A stretch of DNA of 64,000 nucleotides from Brevinema_A sp051649605 (GCA_051649605.1 JBOFHK010000025.1:62001-126000); one strand, 5' to 3'. Shown: positions 34,020 to 42,768, counted from the first letter of the stretch. The notes: generated by a model from the letters alone, not told the origin. Program-made: numbers and translations.

Positions 34020-34700
34020 ATGATCAATTCTCTCAAAGGGCAGCTCGTAGTTTCCTGCCAAGCACTACCCCATGAACCCTTACACAGCTCTTTTATCATG
34101 TCTAAAATGGCACTTGCTGCCTACCGTGGAGGAGCTAAAGGTATCCGAGCCAATACCGTACAAGATATTCAGGCGATCCGTAATGAAGTAGATCTACCAA
34201 TTATCGGTATTATCAAACAAGAATATGGTGATCATCCTGTATTCATTACCCCAACCATGAAAGAAGTTTCTGCTCTCGCTCATATTCAGGTCGATATTAT
34301 CGCTGTTGATGCAACCAAGCGTCCTCGCCCTGATGGATTATCAACAGCAGAGTTTCTTACACAAATAAAAAAAAATTATCCAAAAATTCTTATAATGGGA
34401 GATTGTGCCAATTTAGAAGACGTTGTACTTGCCATGGAATATTGCGATTTTATCGGAACAACTCTCTATGGATACACAGATTATACTCAAGGTTGTGATA
34501 TTTCTAAGGATAATTTTAGCCATCTTCAAAAAGTCATCGAACTGAGTAGCAAACCTGTAATTGCAGAAGGTAAAGTTAATACTCCAGAAAAAGCAAAACT
34601 ATGTTTAGAGCTAGGAGCTTGGTGCGTAGTAGTCGGTGGGGCGATCACTAGACCCATGGAAATTACCGAACGTTTTATCAACGAGATGGGGCTTTCTTAA
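34020..34700 (+). CDS. nanE: N-acetylmannosamine-6-phosphate 2-epimerase
   Basis: TIM-barrel protein of 226 residues. LKGQLVVSCQALPHEPL, AAYRGGAKGIRAN, GIIKQEYGDHPVFITPT and DATKRPRPDG are NanE signatures. It converts ManNAc 6-phosphate to GlcNAc 6-phosphate, in sialic acid or ManNAc breakdown. Two ATGs in a row (34017, 34020) overlap the previous stop; the second has the better distance from AGGAG. No nanA, nanK, nagA or nagB is in the window, so the substrate probably arrives already phosphorylated through the PTS encoded upstream. Confidence 0.92.
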   Translation: MINSLKGQLVVSCQALPHEPLHSSFIMSKMALAAYRGGAKGIRANTVQDIQAIRNEVDLPIIGIIKQEYGDHPVFITPTMKEVSALAHIQVDIIAVDATKRPRPDGLSTAEFLTQIKKNYPKILIMGDCANLEDVVLAMEYCDFIGTTLYGYTDYTQGCDISKDNFSHLQKVIELSSKPVIAEGKVNTPEKAKLCLELGAWCVVVGGAITRPMEITERFINEMGLS

Positions 34701-34736
34701 ATTGTAGCTCTCTATAAAACCCCTATAAATAATTTA

Positions 34737-34761
34737 TTGATAAGAAGAAACAGCTTATCAA
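34737..34761. terminator. Hairpin after nanE, possible weak terminator
   Basis: TTGATAAG at 34737-34744 pairs with CTTATCAA at 34754-34761 over nine bases, with no strong T-run. Another, imperfect stem lies at about 34850-34880. Confidence 0.35.
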
Positions 34762-34933
34762 ATATTATCCCTCTCATAACAAGATTTTTAATATTGTTCT
34801 ATGTACTTATAGAATAATTCGATAAAAACTTACAAAAGCTCTCCCACAGGAAATTCCCTATAGAAATTCTCCTATGGGAAAATTAAGATTGATAGGTGCA
34901 CTCAAGATACACTCTTGATTAGTGTATGCTTTC

Positions 34934-35416
34934 TCAGAAAAAACTAAATAAAACCTCTACGTCAATCGTCTTACTCGTGATCGCTTGTGGATCATGACTC
35001 CCTAATAATACGGCGTCTTTTTTTATCCACCCAGCCTTTCCATAAAAGGCTACTAACGAGGGACAACATGTAAAGACTCCGAAATCAATATTTTTATTCT
35101 TCTCGATCCACTCAGTCGCCACCTTAATAAGGATCGTCCCAAGTCCACGACCACGAAAAGATTCCTCTATTGCTATACAGCTTAGCCCCATAATATTAAA
35201 AGTCAATCCTACGTGATTAATCATCATTCGTACCACTCCTAGGTAGGTAATCATCTTATCCTCAGAATAACAATAAAAAGATTGAGCTTTTAATTCCGGT
35301 CTATGACAATTCTCTTCTTGATATCCATAAGTATGCTGAAGAAGCGTAACAATATCGTTTTTAATCCGATCGCTTACTATGTGATAAGGAGTTGTTTCTA
35401 TTTTAAATTCTTTCAT
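34934..35416 (-). CDS. GNAT-family N-acetyltransferase
   Basis: Protein of 160 residues with the acetyl-CoA motif RGRGLGTILIKVATEW at about residues 91-106, preceded by the beta-strand GLSCIAIEESF, and a late FYGKAGW strand. The general layout and length recall small-molecule acetyltransferases, including aminoglycoside 2'-N-acetyltransferases, but that similarity is too weak to name a substrate. The ATG at 35416 has GGAG nine bases before it; an upstream ATG at 35431 has no ribosome site. Confidence 0.78.
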   Translation of the reverse strand: MKEFKIETTPYHIVSDRIKNDIVTLLQHTYGYQEENCHRPELKAQSFYCYSEDKMITYLGVVRMMINHVGLTFNIMGLSCIAIEESFRGRGLGTILIKVATEWIEKNKNIDFGVFTCCPSLVAFYGKAGWIKKDAVLLGSHDPQAITSKTIDVEVLFSFF

Positions 35417-35457
35417 TCTCTTAAGCTCCATAAAATATTTCTGAAAAAATTCTTACT

Positions 35458-35501
35458 AATCAAATCAAACCCCTTTCTTATGAAAGGGGTTTGATTTGAT
35501 T
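35458..35501. terminator. Strong terminator after groEL
   Basis: Twenty-base perfect arms at 35458-35477 and 35482-35501 with loop TTAT. On the minus strand a T-rich stretch follows within ten bases. It lies between convergently unrelated ends: groEL on the minus strand and the start region of the GNAT gene. Confidence 0.8.
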
Positions 35502-35510
35502 AAGGTGAAT

Positions 35511-37151
35511 TTACATCATACCTGGCATTCCCATACCACCACCCATTCCGCCGCCCATTGGGGCTTCAGGGGTTTTAGAAGGAAGATCAGTAATCATTAC
35601 TTCTGTCGTTAAGAGCATTCCTGCAATTGAGATTGCATTTTGAAGAGCCGTACGAGTAACTTTAGCAGGATCAACAATACCGGATTTAATCATATCTACC
35701 CATTCATTGGTTAGAGCATTATATCCTTCACCTTCTTTAGCTTCATTAGCTTTCATGACAATAACAGATCCATCGACACCAGAATTTTCAGCAATTTTTT
35801 TCATTGGAGCTTCAATGGCTTTTCTGACAATATTAATACCGACTTGTTCTTCTTCGTTATCACCTTTTAGAGAATCTAAGGCTTTTTGAATTTTTAACAA
35901 GGCAACACCACCACCAGGAATAATCCCTTCGTCTACCGCTGCTTTCGTTGCAGAAAGTGCATCTTGCACACGATCTTTTTTCTCTTTTAATTCTACTTCT
36001 GTTGCTGCTCCCACTTTGATATTGGCAACACCACCAGCAAGTTTTGCTTTACGTTCGTTCAATTTTTCGATGTCGTAATCAGAAGTACTGTCAGCAATAG
36101 CAGAGTCGATTTGTTTGACACGCCCTGTAATTGCTGCTTTGTCTCCAGCACCATCAATAATAATCGTATTTTCTTTTTCTACACGAACTCTTTTTGCACG
36201 ACCGAGGACATCAGGAGTTGCTTGTTCTAAGGTCATTCCTTTATCTTCGCTAATTACTTGTCCACCAGTGAGAACAGCAATATCTTCTAACATAGCTTTT
36301 CTACGGTCTCCAAAGGCAGGAGCTTTTACTGCAACCGCATTTAAAGTCCCACGAAGTTTGTTGACAATAAGGGTTGCTAATGCTTCTCCATCAACATCTT
36401 CAGCAATGATTACCAAAGGTTTGCCTTGTTTGAGTACTGTTTCTAGTAAGCCCATAATATCTTTAAGCGAAGAGATTTTTTTATCACAAAGGAGAATATA
36501 AGGTTCATCCAACTCTGCAACCATACGTTCTGCATCAGTAACCATATAAGGGGAAAGATAACCACGATCAAACTGCATTCCTTCAACAACTTCCACAAAA
36601 GTTTCCATTGCTTTAGAATCTTCTACAGTAATAACACCGTCTTTTCCTACTTTTTCCATTGCTTCAGCAATTAATGATCCAATTTCGGTATCATTATTTC
36701 CAGAAATAGTGGCAACACTTCTAATTTCTTCAGAAGTCTTAACTTCTTTAGAAATATTTTTAATTTGTTTGACCAGAACATCTAAGGCTTTATCCATTCC
36801 TCGTTTAATAAGAGTAGGATTGGATCCTGAGGTAACATTTTTAAAGCCTTCTTTAATGATAGCGTAAGCTAATACCGTTGCTGTGGTTGTTCCATCTCCT
36901 GCGACATCGTTGGTTTTGGTTGCGACTTCACGGACAAGCTGAGCCCCCATATTTTCAAATGGATCTTCTAGTTCAATTTCTTTTGCTACAGTAACACCAT
37001 CTTTAGTAATATGCGGTGCCCCATATTTTTTATCGATAACGACATTACGACCTCTTGGTCCTAGTGTCGTACCAACAGCTTTAGATAATTTTTCTACACC
37101 AGAAAGCATTTTTTGATGTGCTTCGCTGGAAAACAGTAAATCTTTTGCCAT
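35511..37151 (-). CDS. groEL: Chaperonin GroEL
   Basis: Hsp60 chaperonin of 546 residues, full length, with TLGPRGRNVVIDKKYG, the ATP site AGDGTTTATVLA at about 85-96, and the flexible Gly-Met C-terminal tail. Folds proteins with GroES in the cytoplasm. groES is not next to it, and no CIRCE inverted repeat for HrcA was seen. Instead a sigma-54-like promoter lies about 50 bases upstream. It is a single-gene unit closed by a strong terminator. Confidence 0.97.
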   Translation of the reverse strand: MAKDLLFSSEAHQKMLSGVEKLSKAVGTTLGPRGRNVVIDKKYGAPHITKDGVTVAKEIELEDPFENMGAQLVREVATKTNDVAGDGTTTATVLAYAIIKEGFKNVTSGSNPTLIKRGMDKALDVLVKQIKNISKEVKTSEEIRSVATISGNNDTEIGSLIAEAMEKVGKDGVITVEDSKAMETFVEVVEGMQFDRGYLSPYMVTDAERMVAELDEPYILLCDKKISSLKDIMGLLETVLKQGKPLVIIAEDVDGEALATLIVNKLRGTLNAVAVKAPAFGDRRKAMLEDIAVLTGGQVISEDKGMTLEQATPDVLGRAKRVRVEKENTIIIDGAGDKAAITGRVKQIDSAIADSTSDYDIEKLNERKAKLAGGVANIKVGAATEVELKEKKDRVQDALSATKAAVDEGIIPGGGVALLKIQKALDSLKGDNEEEQVGINIVRKAIEAPMKKIAENSGVDGSVIVMKANEAKEGEGYNALTNEWVDMIKSGIVDPAKVTRTALQNAISIAGMLLTTEVMITDLPSKTPEAPMGGGMGGGMGMPGMM

Positions 37152-37202
37152 TTATAGACTCCTTGATTAGATAAATTTTTATAATTTTATTTATTAATAA
37201 TA

Positions 37203-37220
37203 TAGCAAAATTCATGCCAA
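37203..37220 (-). promoter_or_regulatory. Sigma-54-type (-24/-12) promoter before groEL
   Basis: Minus strand, TTGGCATGAATTTTGCTA. The invariant GG and GC are exactly ten bases apart, and the match to TGGCACG-N4-TTGCW fails only at one C. It starts right after the stop of the upstream gene, and transcription would begin about 40 bases before the groEL ATG. No equally good sigma-70 promoter was found in this 70-base gap. A sigma-54 activator is encoded elsewhere in the window (61639-62811). Confidence 0.55.
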
Positions 37221-37221
37221 G

Positions 37222-37488
37222 TTAAAAACTGATCCCCAAAAATCTTGCCAAAGAACTGAGAATCTGACCAAAGATATACAACATAAGACTTTTTGGTCCC
37301 CAAACCTTCGTGAAATCAATCACTGCATAAATAGATTTCTTCACAAAAGGATGCAGCCGTCTAAAAAATCGAGCATTATAGATAATATTGAAGACGACAT
37401 ATATAAAAATTAATAATAAGCCTACCATTAAAGCAAGATGTATGATCAAAATTGTTATTCTCCCGATATAATAAATCATTTCTCCCAA
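37222..37488 (-). CDS. Small membrane protein, unknown function (TTG start)
   Basis: Protein of 88 residues with a long hydrophobic helix at about 8-34, a basic loop (YNARFFRRLHPFVKK) and a weaker hydrophobic C-terminal segment, so one or two membrane passes. No family recognised. The TTG at 37488 is chosen because AAGGAGG lies five bases before it; an ATG three codons later is too far from that site. The ribosome site overlaps the stop of the preceding gene, so it is translated from the topA transcript. Confidence 0.68.
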   Translation of the reverse strand: MGEMIYYIGRITILIIHLALMVGLLLIFIYVVFNIIYNARFFRRLHPFVKKSIYAVIDFTKVWGPKSLMLYIFGQILSSLARFLGISF

Positions 37489-37498
37489 AATCCCCTCC

Positions 37499-38770
37499 TT
37501 AATTGATGATATCCTGTATTCTCACGGCCTTAGCAAAACCACCAGATTTTTCTATAAAAAGCCAAATCTCTTGGTCTTCTGTGAGATATTCAAAACTAAT
37601 TCCGTTTTTAAAGGTATAAAATGGTTCTTCCATCCAATAATAAGGATCGTTTTTTTCAGTTTCAGCATTGTAAATACTCAATATTTGAAGTGCATCTTTT
37701 TGTTGTCGGTACAATAGACGTTCATCGTCTAAAATCGATAATAAAGTCCATACTGGTGTCTTACCACTCAAGGATCGAATTCGTCGATTTTTATAGAAGG
37801 TGCAAATTTGTTCTCCTTGGGTGTACTGTTCTAAATATCCTTTAGGACTCCTCTCTAAACTGCGAAAATTTGTTTTCTGTAACTTCCCATCATCAAAACA
37901 ATAAACACTATTATCTAATTGTAAAAAATACAAACCTCCAATAATAGAAGTTGTAGGAGCAGTTTCTATAACTTTATTAAATCGATAAAGAATATTGTTG
38001 TTTGCAAGGTTAGCACCTGAATAATAGATAATATTTTTTTCTGTAAATAAAAACAATATAGAGTTATACCAAGTAATATCTAACACACCTTTTTCAGCGA
38101 GGATTAATTTTTTTTCTTTTACATCGTAAACATGTACAATATTAATGTTATCAATCACAAACAATATACTTACATAACGCCCATCCTGCGAAAAATCAGA
38201 GGAATTAATTGTAACCTTATCCCCTCGAAAATACGTTAGGGGGCTAAATTTCTTTGTGCTGTTTTCATAGAATGCAAGATTTAAAAGAGAGACATTATTG
38301 GAAAGAACATCACCTGTTAATAAAAAAATAGAGCGATTACTTGAAGCAGATACTTGTGAAAAATTTGGAAATGTTATTCGGGATTTCACCTTTAAATCAG
38401 GTAATTTATTTAAATCCACACAGTACAATTGATTGCGGTAAACGAAAGAAAATCCTTCTTCATTTACCACAGGAAGTTCGGCAAATAACGTGGCAGAATC
38501 AGAAAAATTTCTCTGATTAAAATTTAGAGCAGCAATATATTTTTGATCGACCCACAAATCTCGATCACGATAGCGAAACTGTACACGAGCACCTTTTCGG
38601 CTCGATACCGTAATAGGAACTCCTAAATCAATATAATCGACAACTTTTTTATCCACAAAACTCTGATAAGCAGGCACATTGTGGTCAATCACCACGAAGT
38701 ACTGATTAACTAAGGTATGTACGAGTCCTGTAGTAAATATAATCCCTAATAATAGTATTGTTCTCATCAT
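37499..38770 (-). CDS. Exported SH3b/beta-propeller-like protein, unknown function
   Basis: Protein of 423 residues with an N-terminal signal or anchor helix (MRTILLLGIIFTTGLVHTLV). Residues about 25-85 look like a bacterial SH3 domain (VPAYQSF, VPITVSSRKGARVQFRY, DLWVDQKYIAA). The rest has repeated beta-strand units such as SSDFSQDGRYVSILFVIDNI and VYDVKEKKLILAEKGVLDIT, reminiscent of TolB/WD-like propellers. It probably acts in the periplasm or at the envelope. Its ATG directly follows the topA stop. No named family could be assigned. Confidence 0.72.
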   Translation of the reverse strand: MMRTILLLGIIFTTGLVHTLVNQYFVVIDHNVPAYQSFVDKKVVDYIDLGVPITVSSRKGARVQFRYRDRDLWVDQKYIAALNFNQRNFSDSATLFAELPVVNEEGFSFVYRNQLYCVDLNKLPDLKVKSRITFPNFSQVSASSNRSIFLLTGDVLSNNVSLLNLAFYENSTKKFSPLTYFRGDKVTINSSDFSQDGRYVSILFVIDNINIVHVYDVKEKKLILAEKGVLDITWYNSILFLFTEKNIIYYSGANLANNNILYRFNKVIETAPTTSIIGGLYFLQLDNSVYCFDDGKLQKTNFRSLERSPKGYLEQYTQGEQICTFYKNRRIRSLSGKTPVWTLLSILDDERLLYRQQKDALQILSIYNAETEKNDPYYWMEEPFYTFKNGISFEYLTEDQEIWLFIEKSGGFAKAVRIQDIIN

Positions 38771-40915
38771 CTACTCTTCTATAAATACTTCTTTATGACT
38801 ACATCGTAGGCACTCTACCTGTTTTTCACCTGTCTGAAAAAATAACGTACTACGATCATTAGGGCAAATCATCCCTGAGGGTTTTGCATTGGTGAGAAAA
38901 TCACATTCAGGGTAATTCGTACAAGCATAAAATACCCTACGCCGTGCTCCTCCTCGCTTTTCAACGATTTTCCCTTTGGCACATTTCGGACAAAGCCCAT
39001 AAGGAATTGCTTGGGCATTCACACATTCTGGCCATCCCGAACACGCTAAAAAGTAACCATATTTTCCTAGTTTTTTTACCATAGGACACCCACATTTTTC
39101 ACAAATTTCATCCGTTTTTTCGTCAAAAGCTCCCTTAATCGAATCTACTTTTTCAAAGGCTTCTTCAACAGTTTTATGAAAAGGAACATAAAATTCTTTA
39201 ACTATGCTTTTCCACTCAATTTGTTGCTCTTCAACAGCATCAAGTTTTTTTTCCATAGAAGCTGTGAATTCTGCACTAATCAGTTCATTAAAATTATCAA
39301 TTAATAAGCGATTAACTGCTTTACCAAGGTCTGTAGGTACTAGCGATTTACCAGATTTTTTCACATAATAACGTTTACTTAAGGTCATCATCGTTGGAGC
39401 ATAGGTTGAGGGTCTTCCAATCCCTAGCTCTTCCATCGTCTTTACTAAGGAAGCTTCTGTAAATCTTGGAGGTGCTTGAGTAAATTTTTGTTCTTCTTTT
39501 AAAGAAGAGCAAACTAATAAATTACCTATTTCTAACCCTAAAGGTAATAACGTTTCTTTTTTATCAGAAAAATTCCATATTTTTTGAAATCCATCAAAAA
39601 TCAACCGAGAACCAGAGCTAGTAAAAATACAATATTCTACCAATAACGTCAAGGTACTAACTTCTCGTTCTGCAGCACTCATCTGTGAAGCAATAAAACG
39701 CCGCCAAATAAGATTATAGAGTTTATATTGATCAGAACTGAGCCGAGCTTTAATATCATCAGGGTGTAAAGTAATTAAGGAAGGGCGGATCGCTTCGTGA
39801 GCATCTTGAGAATTTTTTTTATTAGAAAAAACATTCGGTTTTTTAGGAACATATTTTGCCCCTAAAGTTTCTTGAATATAGTGCTGAGATTCTTGAAGGG
39901 CAATGGGAGAAATCCTGGTTGAGTCCGTACGCATATAGGTAATCAAACCTGTTCGCATACTACCTAGGTCAATCCCTTCATAAAGTTCCTGTGCCGTACG
40001 CATCGTCTTTGCAACTGCCCACCCCAAAAGATTATTTGCTGTCTGTTGTAAGGTACTGGTAATAAAAGGAGCAGAAGCTTTTGTCGACGATGGGATTGTT
40101 TTTAAATCTTGAATAAGAAAATCTTTCCCTTTAATTCTCGTCATTAAATCAGTCATTTCTTTTTTAGAAGAGATGGTACATTGTTTTACAGGGTTTTCTA
40201 CTTCATTAACAAGACGTTTATCATCAATACGGCTTAACTGTGCTTGAAATTTCTTCTTTTGAATTAAAAGCTCCGCCGTGAGATTCCAATATTCTTTAGG
40301 AATAAAAGCATCAATTTCTTTTTCTCGTTCGGTAATGATTCGTAATGCCGTAGACTGTACCCGCCCAGCAGATAATTTACCTTTAACTTTTTTCCATAGT
40401 AAAGGGCTTAGCCCATAACCAAATAAGCGATCAATAACCCTTCGTCCCTGTTGGGCATGCACAAGAGATTCAGTAATTTCTGTTGGAGTAGAGACAGCTT
40501 TTAGAACAGCATCTTTAGTAATTTCACTAAAACGAATACGCTTAATTGGAATTTCTCTATTTACTTTAGGTAATACTTTTTCTTTAAAATAATTTTTGAG
40601 ATGGCTCGCAATCGCTTCTCCTTCCCGATCAGGGTCAGACGCAAGGAGAATTTCACTAGCATTTTTCGCTGCTTCTAACAGTTCTTTCATCACCTTACTT
40701 CGATCTCTCATTACAATGTAACGAGGTTCAAATGTTTCTGTATCAATTCCTAAAGTTGATTTGGGAAGATCGATAACATGTCCAGCAGATGCCTTAATCG
40801 TATAGGTAGAACCAAGATATTTTGCAAGAGTGGTTGCTTTAGACGGAGACTCTACAATAACTAGTTTTGTGAGCTTTTTTTTTGTCTTTGATGATTTTTT
40901 GGTTTTTAATGCCAT
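38771..40915 (-). CDS. topA: DNA topoisomerase I
   Basis: Type IA topoisomerase of 714 residues. A Lys-rich tail (1-17) precedes the Toprim domain, with Glu22 in VESPSKA and the acidic DPDRE at 94-98. The active-site tyrosine is Tyr327 in TGLITYMRTDSTR. Two C4 zinc ribbons are clear (CEKCGCPM...C and CPKCAKGK...C), plus a third pair of cysteines near the end. Relaxes negative supercoils. It leads a three-gene unit with two envelope proteins of unknown role, an unusual arrangement. Confidence 0.96.
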   Translation of the reverse strand: MALKTKKSSKTKKKLTKLVIVESPSKATTLAKYLGSTYTIKASAGHVIDLPKSTLGIDTETFEPRYIVMRDRSKVMKELLEAAKNASEILLASDPDREGEAIASHLKNYFKEKVLPKVNREIPIKRIRFSEITKDAVLKAVSTPTEITESLVHAQQGRRVIDRLFGYGLSPLLWKKVKGKLSAGRVQSTALRIITEREKEIDAFIPKEYWNLTAELLIQKKKFQAQLSRIDDKRLVNEVENPVKQCTISSKKEMTDLMTRIKGKDFLIQDLKTIPSSTKASAPFITSTLQQTANNLLGWAVAKTMRTAQELYEGIDLGSMRTGLITYMRTDSTRISPIALQESQHYIQETLGAKYVPKKPNVFSNKKNSQDAHEAIRPSLITLHPDDIKARLSSDQYKLYNLIWRRFIASQMSAAEREVSTLTLLVEYCIFTSSGSRLIFDGFQKIWNFSDKKETLLPLGLEIGNLLVCSSLKEEQKFTQAPPRFTEASLVKTMEELGIGRPSTYAPTMMTLSKRYYVKKSGKSLVPTDLGKAVNRLLIDNFNELISAEFTASMEKKLDAVEEQQIEWKSIVKEFYVPFHKTVEEAFEKVDSIKGAFDEKTDEICEKCGCPMVKKLGKYGYFLACSGWPECVNAQAIPYGLCPKCAKGKIVEKRGGARRRVFYACTNYPECDFLTNAKPSGMICPNDRSTLFFQTGEKQVECLRCSHKEVFIEE

Positions 40916-40952
40916 GAATACTCCTAGCTTATCTAAAATTACTTATAAAATC

Positions 40953-40982
40953 ATTATAGAGACAAGTTAATAAAATAGTCAA
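40953..40982 (-). promoter_or_regulatory. Sigma-70-type promoter of the topA unit
   Basis: Minus strand: TTGACT at 40982-40977, 18-base spacer, TATAAT at 40958-40953. Confidence 0.6.
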
Positions 40983-41056
40983 GAAATAATATTTTATTTT
41001 TATGTCTTATATATCATAGATAAACCAGTCGCTCTCATTATTTTTCAGATAATTTT

Positions 41057-41722
41057 TTAACAGTTGTTACTATTTCTTTTTTGTAATAAATGCTCCATAA
41101 AGAGCCAATCTTGTTCTTCGTCAATTTCTACGTAAGTATCCGAACTCATCTCAAATAATCCTATATTCCCAGATAAATAAAAACGATCTTTAAGAATATT
41201 TTCTCTCGTATTTATATAAAAAGCTCCATTTTCTACTAAAATCCCTTTCCAGTCCTGTCTACGCGGTTTATGAGGCATAGTATAATTTGGTACGTGAGTC
41301 TCTTCATCCCAAATAAATCGATGCTGTCGAACGACAGACAAAACAGAATTATACTCTTTCATCAATTGTAGTCCCCCTTCGATATCTTTTACTTGTACCA
41401 AAGGAGAAGTTGCCTGAACCAAGACCATTTTTTGATAAGAAAATTGCTCTGAAAATTCTAACACCACATCAATAGTTGGTGAAGTATGCGTCGATACCTC
41501 AGAGGATCTCCCTACGACCATAATTTTATTAGAAGGGTATTCTTTAATCGTTTGTTCAATCATTTTTGAATCTGTGGCTACCACAACGGTATCTATCAAA
41601 TCACATTGCGTCACTGCATCAAGAACATAATACGCTAATGGTCGTCCATTTAATAGTTTAATATTTTTTAAAGGGATAGAAACACTCCCCCCTCGCAATG
41701 GAATAAACGCAATATTTTGCAT
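41057..41722 (-). CDS. neuA: CMP-sialic-acid (nonulosonate) synthetase-like cytidylyltransferase
   Basis: Cytidylyltransferase of 221 residues. The nucleotide-binding start is FIPLRGGSVSIPLKNIKLL, followed by GRPLAYYVLDA, VVVATDS, VLVQATSPL and GNIGLFEM. This is the NeuA/PseF/LegF family, which charges sialic, pseudaminic or legionaminic acid with CMP. The usual RGGSK motif reads RGGSV here, replacing a conserved lysine. It follows a GT42 sialyltransferase-like gene by 15 bases, so the pair should activate and transfer a nonulosonic acid to a surface glycan. NeuB and NeuC are not in the window. Confidence 0.85.
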   Translation of the reverse strand: MQNIAFIPLRGGSVSIPLKNIKLLNGRPLAYYVLDAVTQCDLIDTVVVATDSKMIEQTIKEYPSNKIMVVGRSSEVSTHTSPTIDVVLEFSEQFSYQKMVLVQATSPLVQVKDIEGGLQLMKEYNSVLSVVRQHRFIWDEETHVPNYTMPHKPRRQDWKGILVENGAFYINTRENILKDRFYLSGNIGLFEMSSDTYVEIDEEQDWLFMEHLLQKRNSNNC

Positions 41723-41737
41723 AAGAACTCCTGAATT

Positions 41738-42709
41738 TTAATTGGTAAATATTTTAATAATAATTTTCAAACAAATATATGGCAGTTTAATAATAGAGTA
41801 GCATAATTTAATCAACCAATGTTCCCTTAAAAAATCCCACTCTTGTTGCAATCCTTTTTGAATAGCAATTTTTTTAATCTTTTGCACAAAGCCTTGATGA
41901 GTATTTTGGTATTCTACTCTCTCTAAGTCTAGCCTCTCTAATTCTAATCTCTCTATCTCTAACTGTTTTCTTTTAGATAAAACCAAATCCTGTAAATAAT
42001 CTTCCTCTTTCTCTTCGGGATGATAGGGGGTATCGTTTTGTACAGGAGCTAAGGGATAATATTCAGCTAATAAGGTATTAGGAGATAGAGCATACAACTC
42101 AATTCCTTCCAAAGTAGAGGTGAATTTTAATAGATCGTATTCATATTCCAAAGAATGATATAAAGATGCAGTAAAAGCAGGAAGAGAAGTATCTACAAAA
42201 GTAGCGAGCGTCTTAGCCTGATTAGTTTGAAAGGCGTATAGTTCTGGTTGTAAATACAAATCAATACCTGTAACGTAAATTTCCTGATATCCAAGGGCAA
42301 TAGCTGTTAATATCATCAGTGTTCCTGTTGTAGGAGAAATGTTAAATGCAACATAGTTATCTATTACAAATTTTTTAATTTTGGGGTGCCTAAATAAAAT
42401 ATCAGTAGCACTCACTATAGAAGGAATATTGTGATACCAATCAAACCCTGAAGCATTAAAGATAAGCCCTGAAACATAACGCTCTTGAAAGAAATACTCA
42501 TTTCTTTTCCCCAATACCACAGAACTCGTAAAACTCTCTTCCACAGTATCTAGGCTAATAAAAAATCCTGTGATTTCTTTTCCAAGGTAATACCGATCCT
42601 CAAAGAAGAACTGATTACAACGAAAAACATCGAAATCTTTGGGAAGTCTTGCGTAATCAATTGCTCGTAACGAAGGACCATTACCAGCAATTACAATAGA
42701 TTTTTTCAT
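41738..42709 (-). CDS. GT42 sialyltransferase-like protein (CstII family)
   Basis: Protein of 323 residues. Residues 1-220 follow Campylobacter CstI/CstII: AGNGPSL at 8-14, DVFRCNQFFFEDRYYLGKEI at 27-46, ITGIDLY-type strand at 145-152, YHSLEYEYDL at 184-192 and IYALSPN-type strand near 205. His185 is the likely equivalent of the CstII catalytic base. A charged coiled linker with three ERLEL-type repeats (253-267) leads to a C-terminal hydrophobic, basic tail (299-323) that could bind the inner membrane. CstII-type enzymes move sialic acid from CMP to lipooligosaccharide. The neuA-like gene follows directly. Confidence 0.87.
   Translation of the reverse strand: MKKSIVIAGNGPSLRAIDYARLPKDFDVFRCNQFFFEDRYYLGKEITGFFISLDTVEESFTSSVVLGKRNEYFFQERYVSGLIFNASGFDWYHNIPSIVSATDILFRHPKIKKFVIDNYVAFNISPTTGTLMILTAIALGYQEIYVTGIDLYLQPELYAFQTNQAKTLATFVDTSLPAFTASLYHSLEYEYDLLKFTSTLEGIELYALSPNTLLAEYYPLAPVQNDTPYHPEEKEEDYLQDLVLSKRKQLEIERLELERLDLERVEYQNTHQGFVQKIKKIAIQKGLQQEWDFLREHWLIKLCYSIIKLPYICLKIIIKIFTN
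41909..41953 (-). repeat. Three 15-base tandem repeats inside the GT42 gene
   Basis: Encodes ERLEL-ERLDL-ERVEY at residues 253-267. The unit length is a multiple of three, so copy-number change would lengthen or shorten the linker without shifting frame. Confidence 0.7.
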
Positions 42710-42740
42710 TATATAGCCTCTAATTTTTGAATTAATATCT

Positions 42741-42768
42741 ATTATAACAAATATCTGACAAAAAGCAA
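42741..42768 (-). promoter_or_regulatory. Sigma-70-type promoter of the GT42-neuA unit
   Basis: Minus strand: TTGCTT at 42768-42763, 16-base spacer, TATAAT at 42746-42741. Confidence 0.5.
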
